DNA of 64,000 bases from Periconia sp. R9002. Lineage: Eukaryota > Ascomycota > Dothideomycetes > Pleosporales > Periconiaceae. Position numbers and translations under genes: made by a program. Positions 12,044 to 23,282 of this stretch are shown piece after piece (within the stretch, counting starts at the first letter, position 1; every line of letters starts with the position of its first letter). The notes beneath the pieces are model-generated. The model was not told the DNA's origin. It ran no database searches and saw only the letters and a program-made list of their open reading frames with translations. The stretch lies in NCBI GenBank assembly GCA_023627715.1, contig JAMAHW010000039.1:267742-331741 (forward strand). The letters are read 5' to 3'.

Positions 12044-12713
12044 ATGATGCATCCATCCAACCTTTTGATGTTCCTTCGTGACGTACTGGCCGCGACCATC
12101 AAAATGACCACAAACGTAATGGAGACTGGGAAAGCCCAGGGTAGAGCTGTTAGTTATAGCAAAATTCATACTCGACTCTTCCCAACAGTCCATTCTTTCC
12201 GCTATCGGTTTCCTATGGTGGGCGTACCTGTATCCCACGAGGAAAACCAATCTTCTGTTATCTCTGTCGATGCTAGTTGTTTATCCAGACATAGCTAGCT
12301 CCACGTTAGCGACGCCGATCATTCACACCGCGGAGATAATGCTCAAGGATTACGGACCCATATCTGGAGTCTCAGGTGCGTATGGCTTCATAACTCCATG
12401 AATTCTTCACTGACGTGATTATTGTTAGTCCATTTCCCCATCAGATTACGGAAAAATTTACCTCGTTACAACACCCCGGTTACTCTGTCATCACTACACC
12501 TCAGCTTCGTTCTGGTATCTGTACTCCACTATAGGGACATTGAAGACGGTGCTGGCAGAAGTAAACAACACATTCGATGAAAGACGAGTTTATGTACTCC
12601 ATAATAAGATATTTTTAAGTTCCGATGTAGCTGATCCGGCATGCACTGCTTGGTTTCAATCCAAAATTTTCGAAAAAGATTTTAATGTAGTACTGAAATA
12701 TACCAAACCATAA
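12044..12713 (+). pseudogene. DUF1365 family protein, truncated with internal stop
   Basis: No long open frame marks this gene, but the reading can be followed. From 12044 it reads MMHPSNLLMFLRDV, then KIHTRLFPTVHSFRYRF and SVISVD, typical of the DUF1365 N-terminus. A TAG at about 12295-12297 follows SRHS, and the same frame continues with LHVSDADHSHRG. An intron from GTATGG near 12380 to TTAG near 12430 restores the frame for SDYGKIYLVTTPRLL, ASFWYLYS and LAEVNNTFDERRVYVL. The reading ends at 12713, well before the family's C-terminal half. The stop sits where a tryptophan is common, and TGG to TAG is a CpA to TpA change on the other strand, as RIP makes. In bacteria DUF1365 genes often accompany cyclopropane fatty-acid synthases; none is visible here. 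Confidence 0.72.
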
Positions 12714-14070
12714 TCCTGCGCATCGTTGTTAGAATCCTTGTTAGAGATAATACAACTAACCGAACGCGCTCGGTTGGAAATAAACCCTGCAATTTCTTTC
12801 TCTCAAGTATCCAAATATGGTATAGTTTTCACAACAACATTGCTGGTATGGTATAATTCGAGATTATGATCAGCACAATCAACTTAATGTTTTTGGTAAC
12901 ATCTATGTCAGAAAAAAATCGAGCAAGATAGTTGAGCATAGTGTAACTATTTATATAGACATTTCCCGGGAGGTGGATTTCTTAGAACCAGCTTGCCTTT
13001 ATGTTGCGGCTGAACGCTGACTCAAACGCTGACTCATTCGCAGCACTGAGGGTTATAGAGGGGTGGCGCATCGGGACGACGCACATCTGGAGGGTCCGCT
13101 TGACTGTATTTCTCTGCATATTGGGATTTAGACGCATCTCATTCATTTGACACAATTTGTAATTTATTAGTGAGTATCCCAACCTCTTCGTATGTACTAT
13201 GCGGCGTCTCGACGCAGCTCCCTGTATTTGTGTCAGCTGGGGCACTGCGCCACGGCTGTAATTTCAGCTCGTCATATGTATGTTTTCTTAAAAAATGGAT
13301 ACCACCGCTACATTATCAGCTCCAATACTGGGTATAACTCCAGCTGCTACTAGAGGTAGGAATGTGCTCTCTTCGTGCCGAGGTAATCCACTCCGGAGAA
13401 AGAGTACAGGGGCCGTCTCTCAAACTTCTAGACCATCCGGGATTTCTTTTATGTTCATTCGAAGCTTACCTATCTATATTGCAAGTACTTGGCAATATTG
13501 TGTTCTCACAGCATGTAGTTGATGCGAAGGGAGTCATGTGCATTTAGAAGGATTCAACTCTCACAATGCGCGCTTTCACCGTCAGCTACTCTTCAATTCC
13601 AAACGTAAGACCCCCAACTAGAATACTGATCTTGCATCTGCGTCACACTTTACTGGAGAGGCTAGTAAACCGTACAGTGTCTCAGCACATGTATGAAGGT
13701 AGTGATTGTGTATTGCAAAACCAAATATTATATATTATAAACAAATTGTCCTGTTGGAGAGCATGTATCCATATAGTAAGGTGGTCGCTTGGCGGCGACG
13801 TCTCAAGTAAGCCAACAATTCTAGTGTGAAACATTCTGATCATCCTACACATCCCTACGCCACCACGAAAGACCAATAATTCACCCCATGCACAGTTTCT
13901 TAGGTGAGAGCAGTCATTTGACCAACTCAAACTTGCGGTATACAAAGGGCCGATAGACATCTCCTGTTCCTATTAATGACATTCAAAACCTCAACGTTGC
14001 TTTTCTCGTTTGTCACAAAGACTTTGGCAAGACGCAAATTCCATTCTTCTTTATTTTTCTGGGCTTCATA
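12714..14070. other. intergenic, no convincing gene
   Basis: An AT-rich spacer with several frames under 90 codons (for example 13362-13547 and 13566-13829 on the plus strand, 12982-13245 on the minus strand). I recognise none of them. The missing C-terminal part of the DUF1365 gene was not found here. The promoter of the second dehydrogenase lies at its right end. Confidence 0.45.
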
Positions 14071-15487
14071 ATGAACGAACAGAAAGTGTCGACCATGCGT
14101 GCTGTTGTGTGGGAAGGAAAACCCTATGAAGTGGCCGTGCGAGATTGGCCCAAGCCCACGATCCAGATGCCGGAAGATGCCATTATTCAAATAACAACCG
14201 CTGGACTTTGCGGAAGTGATCTTCACGTCTACCACGGATTTTTCGGCGGGGATGACATCCCTTTCACTTTGGGACACGAAGCCGTTGGTATTGTAGCTGA
14301 AGTTGGACCGGCGACAGAGGAGTTCAAGGTGGGCGATCGGGTTCTTATCCCATGCATACCTGACGATGGACATTTCGAGATCGAAAGCACGGCTTTGCCC
14401 AAGTTTTCATCGTACGGGTATGGCCAGCTTACAGGGAACTTGGGTGGCACTCAAGGTATGTATTTGCCATTAAATGTCAACACCACACTTGTAGTCATTG
14501 CTAACCCCTTGTCTGTTTTATAGCTGAGTTCGTCCGGGTACCATTTGCGGACGATAGCTTAGTCAAAATTCCAAAGAACAGCATCCATGATTTGGATTAT
14601 CTACTTCTGACCGACATTCTACCAACAGCCTGGACAGCTCTCGATTGTTCTGGGTTCCAGGCCGGAGAATCCATCGCTGTTTTTGGCGCTGGACCTGTTG
14701 GCCTTCTGTGTGCTCACCTCGCCCTTGTTCGCGGCGCTGCAAAAGTCTACTCGGTTGACCACATACAAGAACGTCTGGATAAAGCCGCTTCTATTGGTGC
14801 TATCCCTATCAACTTTGCGGACACTAAAAAAGGAAGCGCATCGGAGCAGATCCTTGCAATGGAGCCAGAGGGCGTCATGCGTAGTTGTGACTGTTGTGGC
14901 TATGAATGTGTCAATCCGAAACTGGAACTACAGTCAAATTACATCATCCAGGAGGCCTCTAAAATTACTTCTACTGGAGGTGGCATCGGCATTGTTGGCG
15001 TCTACAATACAATGTCATCATCTGTTGGGGCTCCGAATGCGAGCAAGATCACGGCGGATATTGTTGTGCCTTTTGGAACTATTTTCACGAAACAGCTGCT
15101 TCTCCGTGCTGGTATTGTTGATCCATACTCCTTGATTCCGATGATCAAACACTTGGTCGAGGCGGGCAGAGTCAATCCCCGATTCATCTACACGAATGAA
15201 GTAGGCATTGAGGACGCCCCGCTTGCTTACCGACGATTTTCGGAGAAGAAGGACATTAAGATCGCCTTCCGTTTTCCATGGCAATGGGAGCCTAGGCCAT
15301 ATGTCTCAAACGGGCACCAGATTGCCGAGGCCAATGGGACTGATTCGGGTGAGGAGGATGAGATATCATCTCTGGCGAATAGGTAAGTGTTGCACTCCTT
15401 GGCTTTAAATTAGCCATCTTACTTTATCATTTCATCCACAGGATCGAAAAATTTAAGAAACGAAATGGCAAATGGGTGAGTGCGTGA
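14071..15487 (+). CDS. zinc-type alcohol dehydrogenase, paralogue of the 337-1561 gene
   Basis: Medium-chain dehydrogenase of about 429 aa. Exons are 14071-14455, 14524-15382 and 15442-15487, 1290 bases in frame. Intron 1 sits at exactly the same codon as in the gene at 337-1561 (GGTQ|AEFVRVPF). The catalytic zinc motif LCGSDLH and GHEAVG are present, as is the nucleotide loop FGAGPVGLLCA. As in the paralogue, the structural-zinc cysteine loop is not visible. It differs by a C-terminal extension of about 40 residues, WEPRPYVSNGHQ to FKKRNGKWVSA, rich in acidic then basic residues; its last 15 residues come from the small third exon. The two paralogues bracket the regulator-exporter-oxygenase group. 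The substrate is unknown. Confidence 0.9.
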
Positions 15488-16685
15488 TCGGCGAACAGGA
15501 TGGTCTCTAGTGGTGAATATTTTCCATATCAGTTTACTCAGCTTTCGAATATGATTTAGACTAGGTAATGAAATTTGGTTTGTGAAGTTTATCCTCTAAA
15601 TGGTTAGATATCACATTATTACTTATGAAACTCGCTGTGAGATACTTTAGTGCTATATCGAGCAATTAAAATCTGTTAAATTTGGCTGAGCTAAGTATGC
15701 GAACAAATCCGTCCTGCGATAGATATTGCGGACTTCGAGCTGCCACAAGTATCAAGCCAGTGTTGATATGTTGACGCGTCGAAATTGCGTGTGGCTACTT
15801 TGTTGCGTTAGACGAGATGTGTACGAGCCTCTACGTCGTGAGATATGATCGTCTACTCAAAGGTAAGAAAAACGGCAGGCTAGACGCTGTTTAAACCAAG
15901 ATACCGATGGCAAGCAGCGCCACAAATTATTGCTTTGTTTCATTTGCCGACGCACTTATTTTACATCCGGCTCATCGCTTCGAAATTGTCAATTAATCCC
16001 TGTTTTATTTCCACATCTCGTATTATTGTATTGACTATGGGTCAACAATACAAATATGACGATGATCAGATTGGGTAACATTCCAGTCACGTGACACCTG
16101 GATGATCCCAGGTGTCGCTTGAGGGGCCAGTTTGCGGCATAAATCTGTGCGACAGCCCTTCTACACCATCACCTGCACGATCATACTTCCGTTTGGGGTC
16201 GTTTGGGCGGTACCTACAAATGTTTGTTGCCATCAACATTTAAATAATCAACCCGCAAGATCATACATTGATAATACTTGAGTACTATTGATGTACGCAC
16301 ACGTGTGGGAGGCTGTGTATCGGACGAGGAGCGAAAAAGAAAAGATCAACAGCCCGGTCCCCAAGACTCGTGCGACACCGACGCGGGGTTGCGAGGAGGC
16401 TCAACCGGTCAGCCAGAAACAGCAAGCAGCTCGTATGAGATCTTCTAATTCGCTGATGTGGCAGTATGTCCAAGTAACCGCCAAGCAAAAAAAATGTATC
16501 CAACAACAGGCCGTATTCAAGCGTTACTCAGCCACAAAGCCTTGGAGTATTGATAAAGCAATCAGAGCCTTTCGCGCCTGACATACCTAACCCTTAACGA
16601 CTCTTCTCCCACCATTCTCACCTCTCGTGGGCACTAAAAGCACCGAGTTGATTTGCGACGACAAAGTTCTTTCCAACACGCCAAG
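15488..16685. other. intergenic with a small hairpin, no gene seen
   Basis: A spacer of 1.2 kb. The plus-strand frame at 16288-16581 (97 codons) has no recognisable domain and I do not call it a gene. A perfect 9-bp hairpin lies at 16093-16116. The promoter of the membrane protein gene is at the right end. Confidence 0.5.
16093..16116. repeat. short perfect inverted repeat
   Basis: GACACCTGG at 16093-16101 pairs with CCAGGTGTC at 16108-16116 across a 6-base loop. A CACGTG E-box-like hexamer overlaps the left arm (CACGTGACACC). It could be a dimeric protein-binding site or chance; there is no gene within 500 bp. Confidence 0.45.
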
Positions 16686-17651
16686 ATGAACCTAGGTCCG
16701 AACTTTTCCTCGCGCACAGTCGCCAGCCTCGTGGCTATCATCTTCGCCATCGGATGGTCACTGTTCGTGTACCGCCTCGTGAAAACAGCGCAGGTCAGCC
16801 AAGGAGAAGAGCACTGGATTAATCTCGCTCGGAATGAAGCATACGGTCTGTGCTACAACGGCTGCAACGACTGTCTTGATGTCACGCGCATTGAAGATGC
16901 TTGTTCCACGACCACAAAGGTGACTGTACCTGGAGTCGAATGCGATTTTAGGTATATCTGGGCATGGGCAGATCGATACCCGCCGGATTGTTTGGTTGCA
17001 GTTGGAAATATTTACAAGCACAACGCACTTTGGTGGAAGAAATTCTGGTTAGCGTCACTCTGGCTACTGATCATTCTGGACGTGGTGATATACAAAATTG
17101 CATTTGCCGTTTCGAAGAGGTTTAGCGTACACGCAGATCGAGTTGTCCGCAGTAGACGCCGAAATAGTTCGACACCACTCCTCAACGGCTTCGTGGTATC
17201 TTTCCTGGCAATATCGATGCTACCTTATTCGATGGCATATCGATGTATGCATGAAGCTCCAAGCTACAATCAACATTTTATTAATACAGATGGCTCCCTG
17301 TACGGACAAATTCATGGATGGCTATCAAATTGCTACGATGAAACCGTCTCATGTGGCGAAGTATGCTCTACAGCCGATTCGAATGGAAAAACATTGTGCG
17401 ATCCAACCTGGTGTTCTCAACCTCGTCTCGATAAGCCTCCCACCTACTATGTGGATTCTGCCGCGCACCGTGTAATGAGCTGCGGGTTTCAGCTTACTAA
17501 AACCGTCCCTGGACGAGTTGACAAGCGGATTCCAAATCCGAGAATCGAGGGGAAGCTTTGGGTGGAAGTCTCGGTGAATCGCTTCAACGGTTCAGATGGA
17601 TTGTTGGAGCAGGTACAATGTCTTTACGACATAGTAGATCCCCCGCGATAG
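16686..17651 (+). CDS. cysteine-rich membrane protein, unknown function
   Basis: A single-exon protein of 321 aa from the ATG at 16686 (MNLGPNFSS); the frame is open 11 codons further up but that ATG has a poorer position. Three hydrophobic segments are seen: about residues 12-31 (VASLVAIIFAIGWSLFVYRL), about 118-140 (FWLASLWLLIILDVVIYKIAF) and about 163-182 (GFVVSFLAISMLPYSMAY). Between TM1 and TM2 is a segment with many cysteines (CYNGCNDCLD...C...C). A second cysteine-rich segment follows TM3 (CYDETVSCGEVCSTAD...CDPTWC). Paired cysteines suggest disulfide-bonded domains facing the lumen or the outside. I recognise no named family. Confidence 0.75.
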   Translation: MNLGPNFSSRTVASLVAIIFAIGWSLFVYRLVKTAQVSQGEEHWINLARNEAYGLCYNGCNDCLDVTRIEDACSTTTKVTVPGVECDFRYIWAWADRYPPDCLVAVGNIYKHNALWWKKFWLASLWLLIILDVVIYKIAFAVSKRFSVHADRVVRSRRRNSSTPLLNGFVVSFLAISMLPYSMAYRCMHEAPSYNQHFINTDGSLYGQIHGWLSNCYDETVSCGEVCSTADSNGKTLCDPTWCSQPRLDKPPTYYVDSAAHRVMSCGFQLTKTVPGRVDKRIPNPRIEGKLWVEVSVNRFNGSDGLLEQVQCLYDIVDPPR

Positions 17652-17999
17652 TTGTAGTGAGAATCCGAATCCTGAGTACATTATAAGTTTATATCTTATT
17701 ACCTAAAGATACTAGTATTTTGCTATTATGTTAGTTAACTCAGGAAGTACGCGAGAAAGATCCTCAACATTTGGGTTATTGCATTGCTAGGACGTTTCTA
17801 TACATCGCTACCCGAGGAACAGGCACATCGGCGAAATGAATTCCTTATTACTAAGAAATGGAACAATTTACGCACTAATAATAGATCAGTTATGACATCA
17901 TTTCGGAAAAATTAGACTATAGAGCAACTAAGCTGGGACATAACAATATAACAGATAAGGGGAAGCAAGTCCAAGTAAATATCTGGGGTCCGAGCCGCG
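17652..17999. other. intergenic between convergent genes
   Basis: About 350 bp of AT-rich sequence between the stop of the membrane protein and the stop of the HET-like gene. It is likely the 3' untranslated regions. Nothing else is seen. Confidence 0.5.
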
Positions 18000-20802
18000 T
18001 TAAGTAACAACCCAATTCGTGTTGGAAGTAGACACGTCGACGTAGTCAATTCCCGCATCGATTTTTCGATCATCACTGGGGCCTTTTTCGCGCACAATTG
18101 CAGAGCAGAGAGATTGAACCCAATACCTTTTCCCTGGACCCACCGACTTTCGTCCCACCATAGCCAAAAACTCCTGTGAGCTGTCTCCACCCAATGGCCT
18201 TTGTAAAATCAGGACATAGTCACGATCGTAAGCCCAATCCACGTCGTTCTCGGCAACAAGGACAATATACTTGTATGTAAGTAATTCCGCTGGCTTTGTA
18301 ACCACGGGTGCAACTTCTTCAACAACTGGGACGGTGCTGGCGGGCGGTGTGCTTTTCCCAAACCCTCCAAACTTTGTCTTCCCTAACGTGGGGACCTTAC
18401 CGAAAGAAGGTGTTTTGGGCATCGTTGGCAGTGGGGGTGCTTTGAATATAGTCGGAGAGATCGGGAGTGGGGTGTATTTCAACCCGAACCTGCGCTCGGC
18501 CATGTTGATGGTAAGACCATGTATCTTGGAGTTGAATTTGACGACATATCCCGGGTAGTCCACTGGCAGACCTACGGTGGGAAGCAAAATGGTTTTGTCG
18601 TTCATCACGACGGACATGAGGCGCCGGTCGATGCCTAGTCCCTTCGGGATGTATTTGTTCAGGTTGACTTTTACATTCAAAGAGCTGACTTCCACGTGGA
18701 TGTCGTTCAGGTTCAAATTGCTGTAGTCCTCAATCTTAGAGTCTTTGGAATCTTCAAGGTCGCCGAGGCCAGAGGCACGATGGCCAAGGAGGGAAACGGG
18801 AGCCCACCGAAAGCCAGGAATCGTCAAACGCTTGTAATTATTAAAGATGATTCCCTGGCGGAAACGACCGATTTCCTCCAGGAAGGCTTTCATGCGCAGC
18901 TCAGCCGTGCGCTGCGGGCTGTTCTCTACCTCCACCTTGGAATAGTCTTTGACGTTGGACCCAATGACCGATGCGACGCACAGCAATTCGTCATCGATGT
19001 TCGAGGTTGATCTGTATCCGAGAGACTGGGCGAGGTGGCCGTACACAATCCATTTGTTGTCCTGGGGGATCCGACCTTCTTGGATGCCGTTCACAATTGT
19101 CTTTACGGTAGTATAGTAGAAACTGGTCTTTCCAGACGCCTGCAGTGGGAATCCAAGGGGGTACCCCTTGTACAACATCTCTTTCTGGTATTCCTTGGCC
19201 ATCTCGTCTACGTCAGGAAGCCTAAGAGGCTTATCCTGCAATTGATAGTACACATCACGCGCAAGGAAGCCTTCTTGATGGGTCCAAAGGCGTCGAGACC
19301 ACCCTGATGCATATATGCGATAGCATATCTCACTTACTGAGGCGCTCGACGAGATAGACATGAGCCATGGATCGATGATGAGCACAGCCACGCTTTCTCC
19401 GTAGATGTCTCTCATAGAATGTATGCTTCTCTTTTTGTAAATCTTACTCTCCTCATCTTCGCCAACGATGCAACAAAGGGTGTCCATCCAAAAACCTGGT
19501 GAAGCGTGTGCTAGCTTTGGTGGTAGATGATTAACACACAGGTCATCGACGAGAGATTGAATTCGTTCCAACTGGCAATACGGGAGAGAGTTGTCGAACG
19601 GGTTGCCCTTTCCATCGGCCCACCTATAGTAACCGTTAGTGAAGCAGCTCTTTAACATTCAGAGCAGATGATACTTACACATGAGAGATGGCTACGAAAG
19701 GCGGAGTCTTGGAAGCATTTTCACCGTATGACTGTTTCTCATGCCCAAATGTTCGCAATCCTCGCTGCTCGGAGTCATATCGCAGCACCGGTAAACAACC
19801 AACATCCATGACATTCATGATTGCCTCTCTCACCGAGCTCGGGTTCTTACCAAGATCGGGGTGGACATGGCCCAGAAATTTCGGTTCGGGTTCGTAATCA
19901 TCCGTATCGCACTCAGGATCATGTTTGGTATCGTAAGTACCGTCGCCAACTTTCGCCTCACAAGAATGGTCTGTGCAGCTATAGTGGTTGTCAAGCTCTT
20001 CCAGTGATCGACTCTCAGCCGATGCAATGTAAGCCTGGCCATCGATATCGAAGTCCTCCATGATCATCGCGGCATCGGAGCGGCACCACTTCCTCTGGAT
20101 GCGTTGGTACAGCAGTAGCGAGTTCGTGACCGGCCAGCGCGCCTCCTTACCGGGTTTTTTATAGATTGAATATGCAGCCTTGCGAAGTGTGTATGCAACT
20201 GCGATTATCGCGGTGGTGGTAGCATCCGGTACAGACCACAGCACCTTACCATATTGGTGGATGGACCGGTGATCTTTTCCACCAGCGCAATGGTAATCGA
20301 TGATTTTACCAACATGCTCAATAAGGGCAATCACCTTGTCGAAGACTTCTTCGTCCTTGGAAACCTTGTAGCTCTGTCTCCACTGCATAATCAATTCCGG
20401 AAGTTTTGTTGTGGTGATCAAGCGAGCCCTTTGAGGCTTGCGAACAACTTTCCGGGTCACAGGAAGCAAGAAGTCAGTTGTCTTCGCCTCGATATCGGCA
20501 GCCTTGAATACTTCGATGAGAAGCCCGAAAAAGAGCCAGGTCTGAAAGAACAAATTGACCTCCCATGGTTCACGATCCTTCTCCTCCGCACCCTCTTCAA
20601 CCCCTCCCATCAAATCCTCTGTTGGTCTGGGCTGAGCCCACACTTCCTCATAAGACCATCCAAGTCTTTTGTGGAAGTTGAAATAATCAAAGCCTTGTTC
20701 CGCAATGTTTTCATAATGTTTCGAAGTGTCTGGACAATCATAGGCGAGTCGGATCCAGGGTTGACATCCCTTTGGCAGTACAAGGTGATCCATTGCGGCC
20801 AA
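18000..20802 (-). CDS. heterokaryon-incompatibility (HET)-like domain protein
   Basis: A large protein of about 915 aa. Exons read 20802-19679 and 19623-18000; the 55-bp intron (GTAAGT...TATAG) falls inside the hallmark AISHVWADG near residue 375. The HET signature continues with GNPFDNSLPYCQLERIQSLV, FWMDTLCCIVG and SRRLWTHQEGFLARDVYYQ. Such proteins act in non-self recognition and can trigger cell death when heterokaryons form; many family members have no known role. After the domain comes a region with short proline-rich repeats (KAPPLPTMPKTPSFGKVPTLGK and related), followed by a C-terminal segment of unknown fold. The N-terminal 360 residues before HET also have no domain that I recognise. 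The gene appears intact. Confidence 0.88.
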
Positions 20803-21727
20803 ACGATTCCGCGCTTGTAATGTGCTTCAACCGAGCTTGACGGTGGTGCAGAAAGGCGAATTTGCGCCTTTTATGCTTTGGGGCTGCAGGTAGACTCTCA
20901 TCATGAATACAGATTCCGATGATTGGACTCGTTTTATCCAGCTGGGTACCGCAACTGTCGAAGAGTCATTTCAGTCTATACAGCATACATAGGACGTCGC
21001 CGACCTCATATGCATCTCGCTTCAAACATACGAACTATCTCTCGCTCAACCTTAGCTGGCGCAGCGGTACTGGCTGTCAACCGAAGTTGATACACCATTC
21101 AGATGATTGGGCTTGTGCTACCTAGCTAGGTACGGCAACTATCTACGAGTCATTTTAGTGCCATTGATCTCATACAGTGTACATAGGATGTCGCCGACCT
21201 CATATGCATCTTGCTTCAAATATCCGAACCTTCCGTCGCTCAACCTTAGCTGGCGCAACGGTACTGGCTGCTAACCAAAGTTGGGCAGGGGGGGGGGCGG
21301 TTGTGGCGAGCTGAATGGCTGATCACCAGCACAGGGGTTGGCGATCTTTATGCAGGGTGGTCTGCTTCCCCAACCGCACAGCAGGCAGTATTGACTTTGT
21401 GAACCCCATAAACATAGACATACCCGCACCATTCGGGATGTGCGCCCAATCCATCTTAAAATTAATTTGTGGTTGTTACAGCAGCGAGCTGAATGAGGGG
21501 GACCCAACTGCATGCGAACCATTCAGCCGGTTTACGACTTGCCCAAACAAGGTTTTTGACACCACACCAGTTCACGTCGCTATTCAACGGCATCGCCGAA
21601 GGTAACATTCGTTGCGTGCCCGACTTTTTTTGTGGCCTACATCTCCTCGCTCACGCTCTTCCTACCATATCCGTTGCGTGCTGAACTGCCTTTGTTATTT
21701 GCATATCCTCGTTCACGCTCTTTCTAC
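20803..21727. other. intergenic with a tandem repeat and G-run
   Basis: A spacer between divergent genes. It holds the two-copy repeat at 20921-21284 and a run of ten G at 21288-21297. Promoters of both neighbouring genes must lie at its ends. The open frames in it are short and unrecognised. Confidence 0.5.
20921..21284. repeat. two-copy direct repeat, unit about 184 bp
   Basis: Copy 1 starts at 20921 (GATTGGACTCG) and copy 2 at 21105 (GATTGGGCTTG). Shared blocks include GTCGCCGACCTCATATGCAT, CTCAACCTTAGCTGGCGCA and CGGTACTGGCTG in the same order. Many of the differences are C/T or G/A, with some small gaps. The origin is unclear: it may be a local duplication of an upstream region or a remnant of a mobile element. 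Confidence 0.8.
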
Positions 21728-23042
21728 ATGGCGCCTCTCGCTCAGCTCCTCAATGCTCGCAACTTTGACGCTAAAACCGTGTCGCAGAGTTTCAAGAACG
21801 AATGGTCCAGTCCGAGCAACTATGCTTTTACGATCCTGCTCTTACTAGGTGGAGACGTCGTTGGAAGAGCACTGGCACAGCTTGCAGGTGGACGCATCAC
21901 GCCGGTAGCGTTTTCTTTCGGTATATGGCATCCCTTCATCCTAGAGCGTTTAATGATTCTGACTCGAAAACGCAGGATGGGTATCGTATGCAACGTCTGC
22001 CATCAACTCCGCAGTAGGGGAGTTCAAGCTGATGCCAGGTGCCGATACACCATGCACTGTCATCAATGCATCAAATGGCATGTCACGAGGCAACGGTTCA
22101 TGGGTTCTCGGTCGCACAATGCGAGACTTTGAGCATTGGATGGGAGGTGCAGTCCAAGACAAGGTCATTGAACTGAGGAACGCAAAATGGCAGTATGACA
22201 AGGAACAGGCGAAGCTACACAATAGGGATCCCTCAACAGTGGCATACCCAGCCCATGCAGGTCTAGTCATAAGCTTTTGGAAGTTTGACGACACGAGGAG
22301 AGACAGAGTTCAAAAGCCCGGGAGAGATTTGCTGTTCTGGTCCGGCATAGCTGTCGGTATTCTTCAATTGGGCATATCCGCCATACCTTTTGGACTTTAC
22401 GGAAATTATGGTGTGTTTTTGATTACTGCATCTGCGATTCTCCTCTGTCTTTTGACTGGGTGTCACCCTCAATGGGCGAGGGAGAAGTGGGCATGTCGCC
22501 AGATTGAGCCGGGGAAAAAGCGAACATATATCATAACAAGGGGAAATGGGGCCCAACATGCCATCGTCATTGAGGGTAACGGATGTGGTTTGAATCTCGA
22601 GGATTTGTGTACTGGGTTCGACAATCTCGATTCACCAGCCATATCGGTGACAACACGGCTATCCATGGTGGTGCTAGGCATACTTTGGGTCGTTCTCCTC
22701 ATCACAAGCTCTGCTCTCACCGATCAACTTTGGTTCCTTATTGCCGTTGGAGGAATAGGTATGCTGCAAAATATGTTTGTCGCGGGTTGGAGTAGGACGC
22801 CTGAGGCTCTTGGCCTTCCTCTTTCGTTCACCACGGTAATTGGGAGCCCAAAAGTGAGTGTGGCTCTCATTGAAGCCGAGAAGAATTGCCCAAAAGTGGG
22901 TAGAGCACTCGTTGGTACATTCTTTCCCGGCGGCCTCTTTCCAAGCGAGGAGAGGGAGCTTCAAGCTGTTGAACAGCTGGCCAAAGAGAAAAAATCGCAG
23001 GACATCGAAGTGAAAGAGACTGTTATTTCATCGGCTTCTTGA
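21728..23042 (+). CDS. multi-pass membrane protein, uncharacterised fungal family
   Basis: A protein of about 419 aa from exons 21728-21920 and 21976-23042; the 55-bp intron (GTATAT...GCAG) is required to read through SFGWVSYATSAINSAVGEFK. The N-terminus starts MAPLAQLLNARNFDAKTV. Hydrophobic segments include YAFTILLLLGGDVVGRAL, the VAFSFGWVSYA region, LLFWSGIAVGILQLGISAI with YGVFLITASAILLCLL, and MVVLGILWVVLLITSSAL with LIAVGGIGMLQNMF. A soluble stretch after TM4 contains AQHAIVIEGNGCGLNLEDLC. The C-terminal tail is charged. I recognise this as a recurring ascomycete architecture but know no function for it. Confidence 0.85.
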
Positions 23043-23282
23043 GCACGATCCTTTCAGTTACACTTCTATCGGGTCTTGCAACCAGGCTTCTGTACGATCT
23101 ATCGGTGATACCGCAAAGGAATACAGTATATTTATTTGCTTTTCCCTTTGACAAATTTCTATTAAATCAGTTAGCGTTTTCATTTTACGCATACATGCTA
23201 GGATGGACTTTAATCGAGACACCACTATTCTGTCAAGTATAAAAACTATGTTGTAATTGCTTTACGCTCTCCCATATAATTC

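Noticed and set aside
16288..16581. 97-codon plus-strand frame before the membrane protein gene
   Set aside because: Low-complexity charged sequence with no domain; more likely upstream region.
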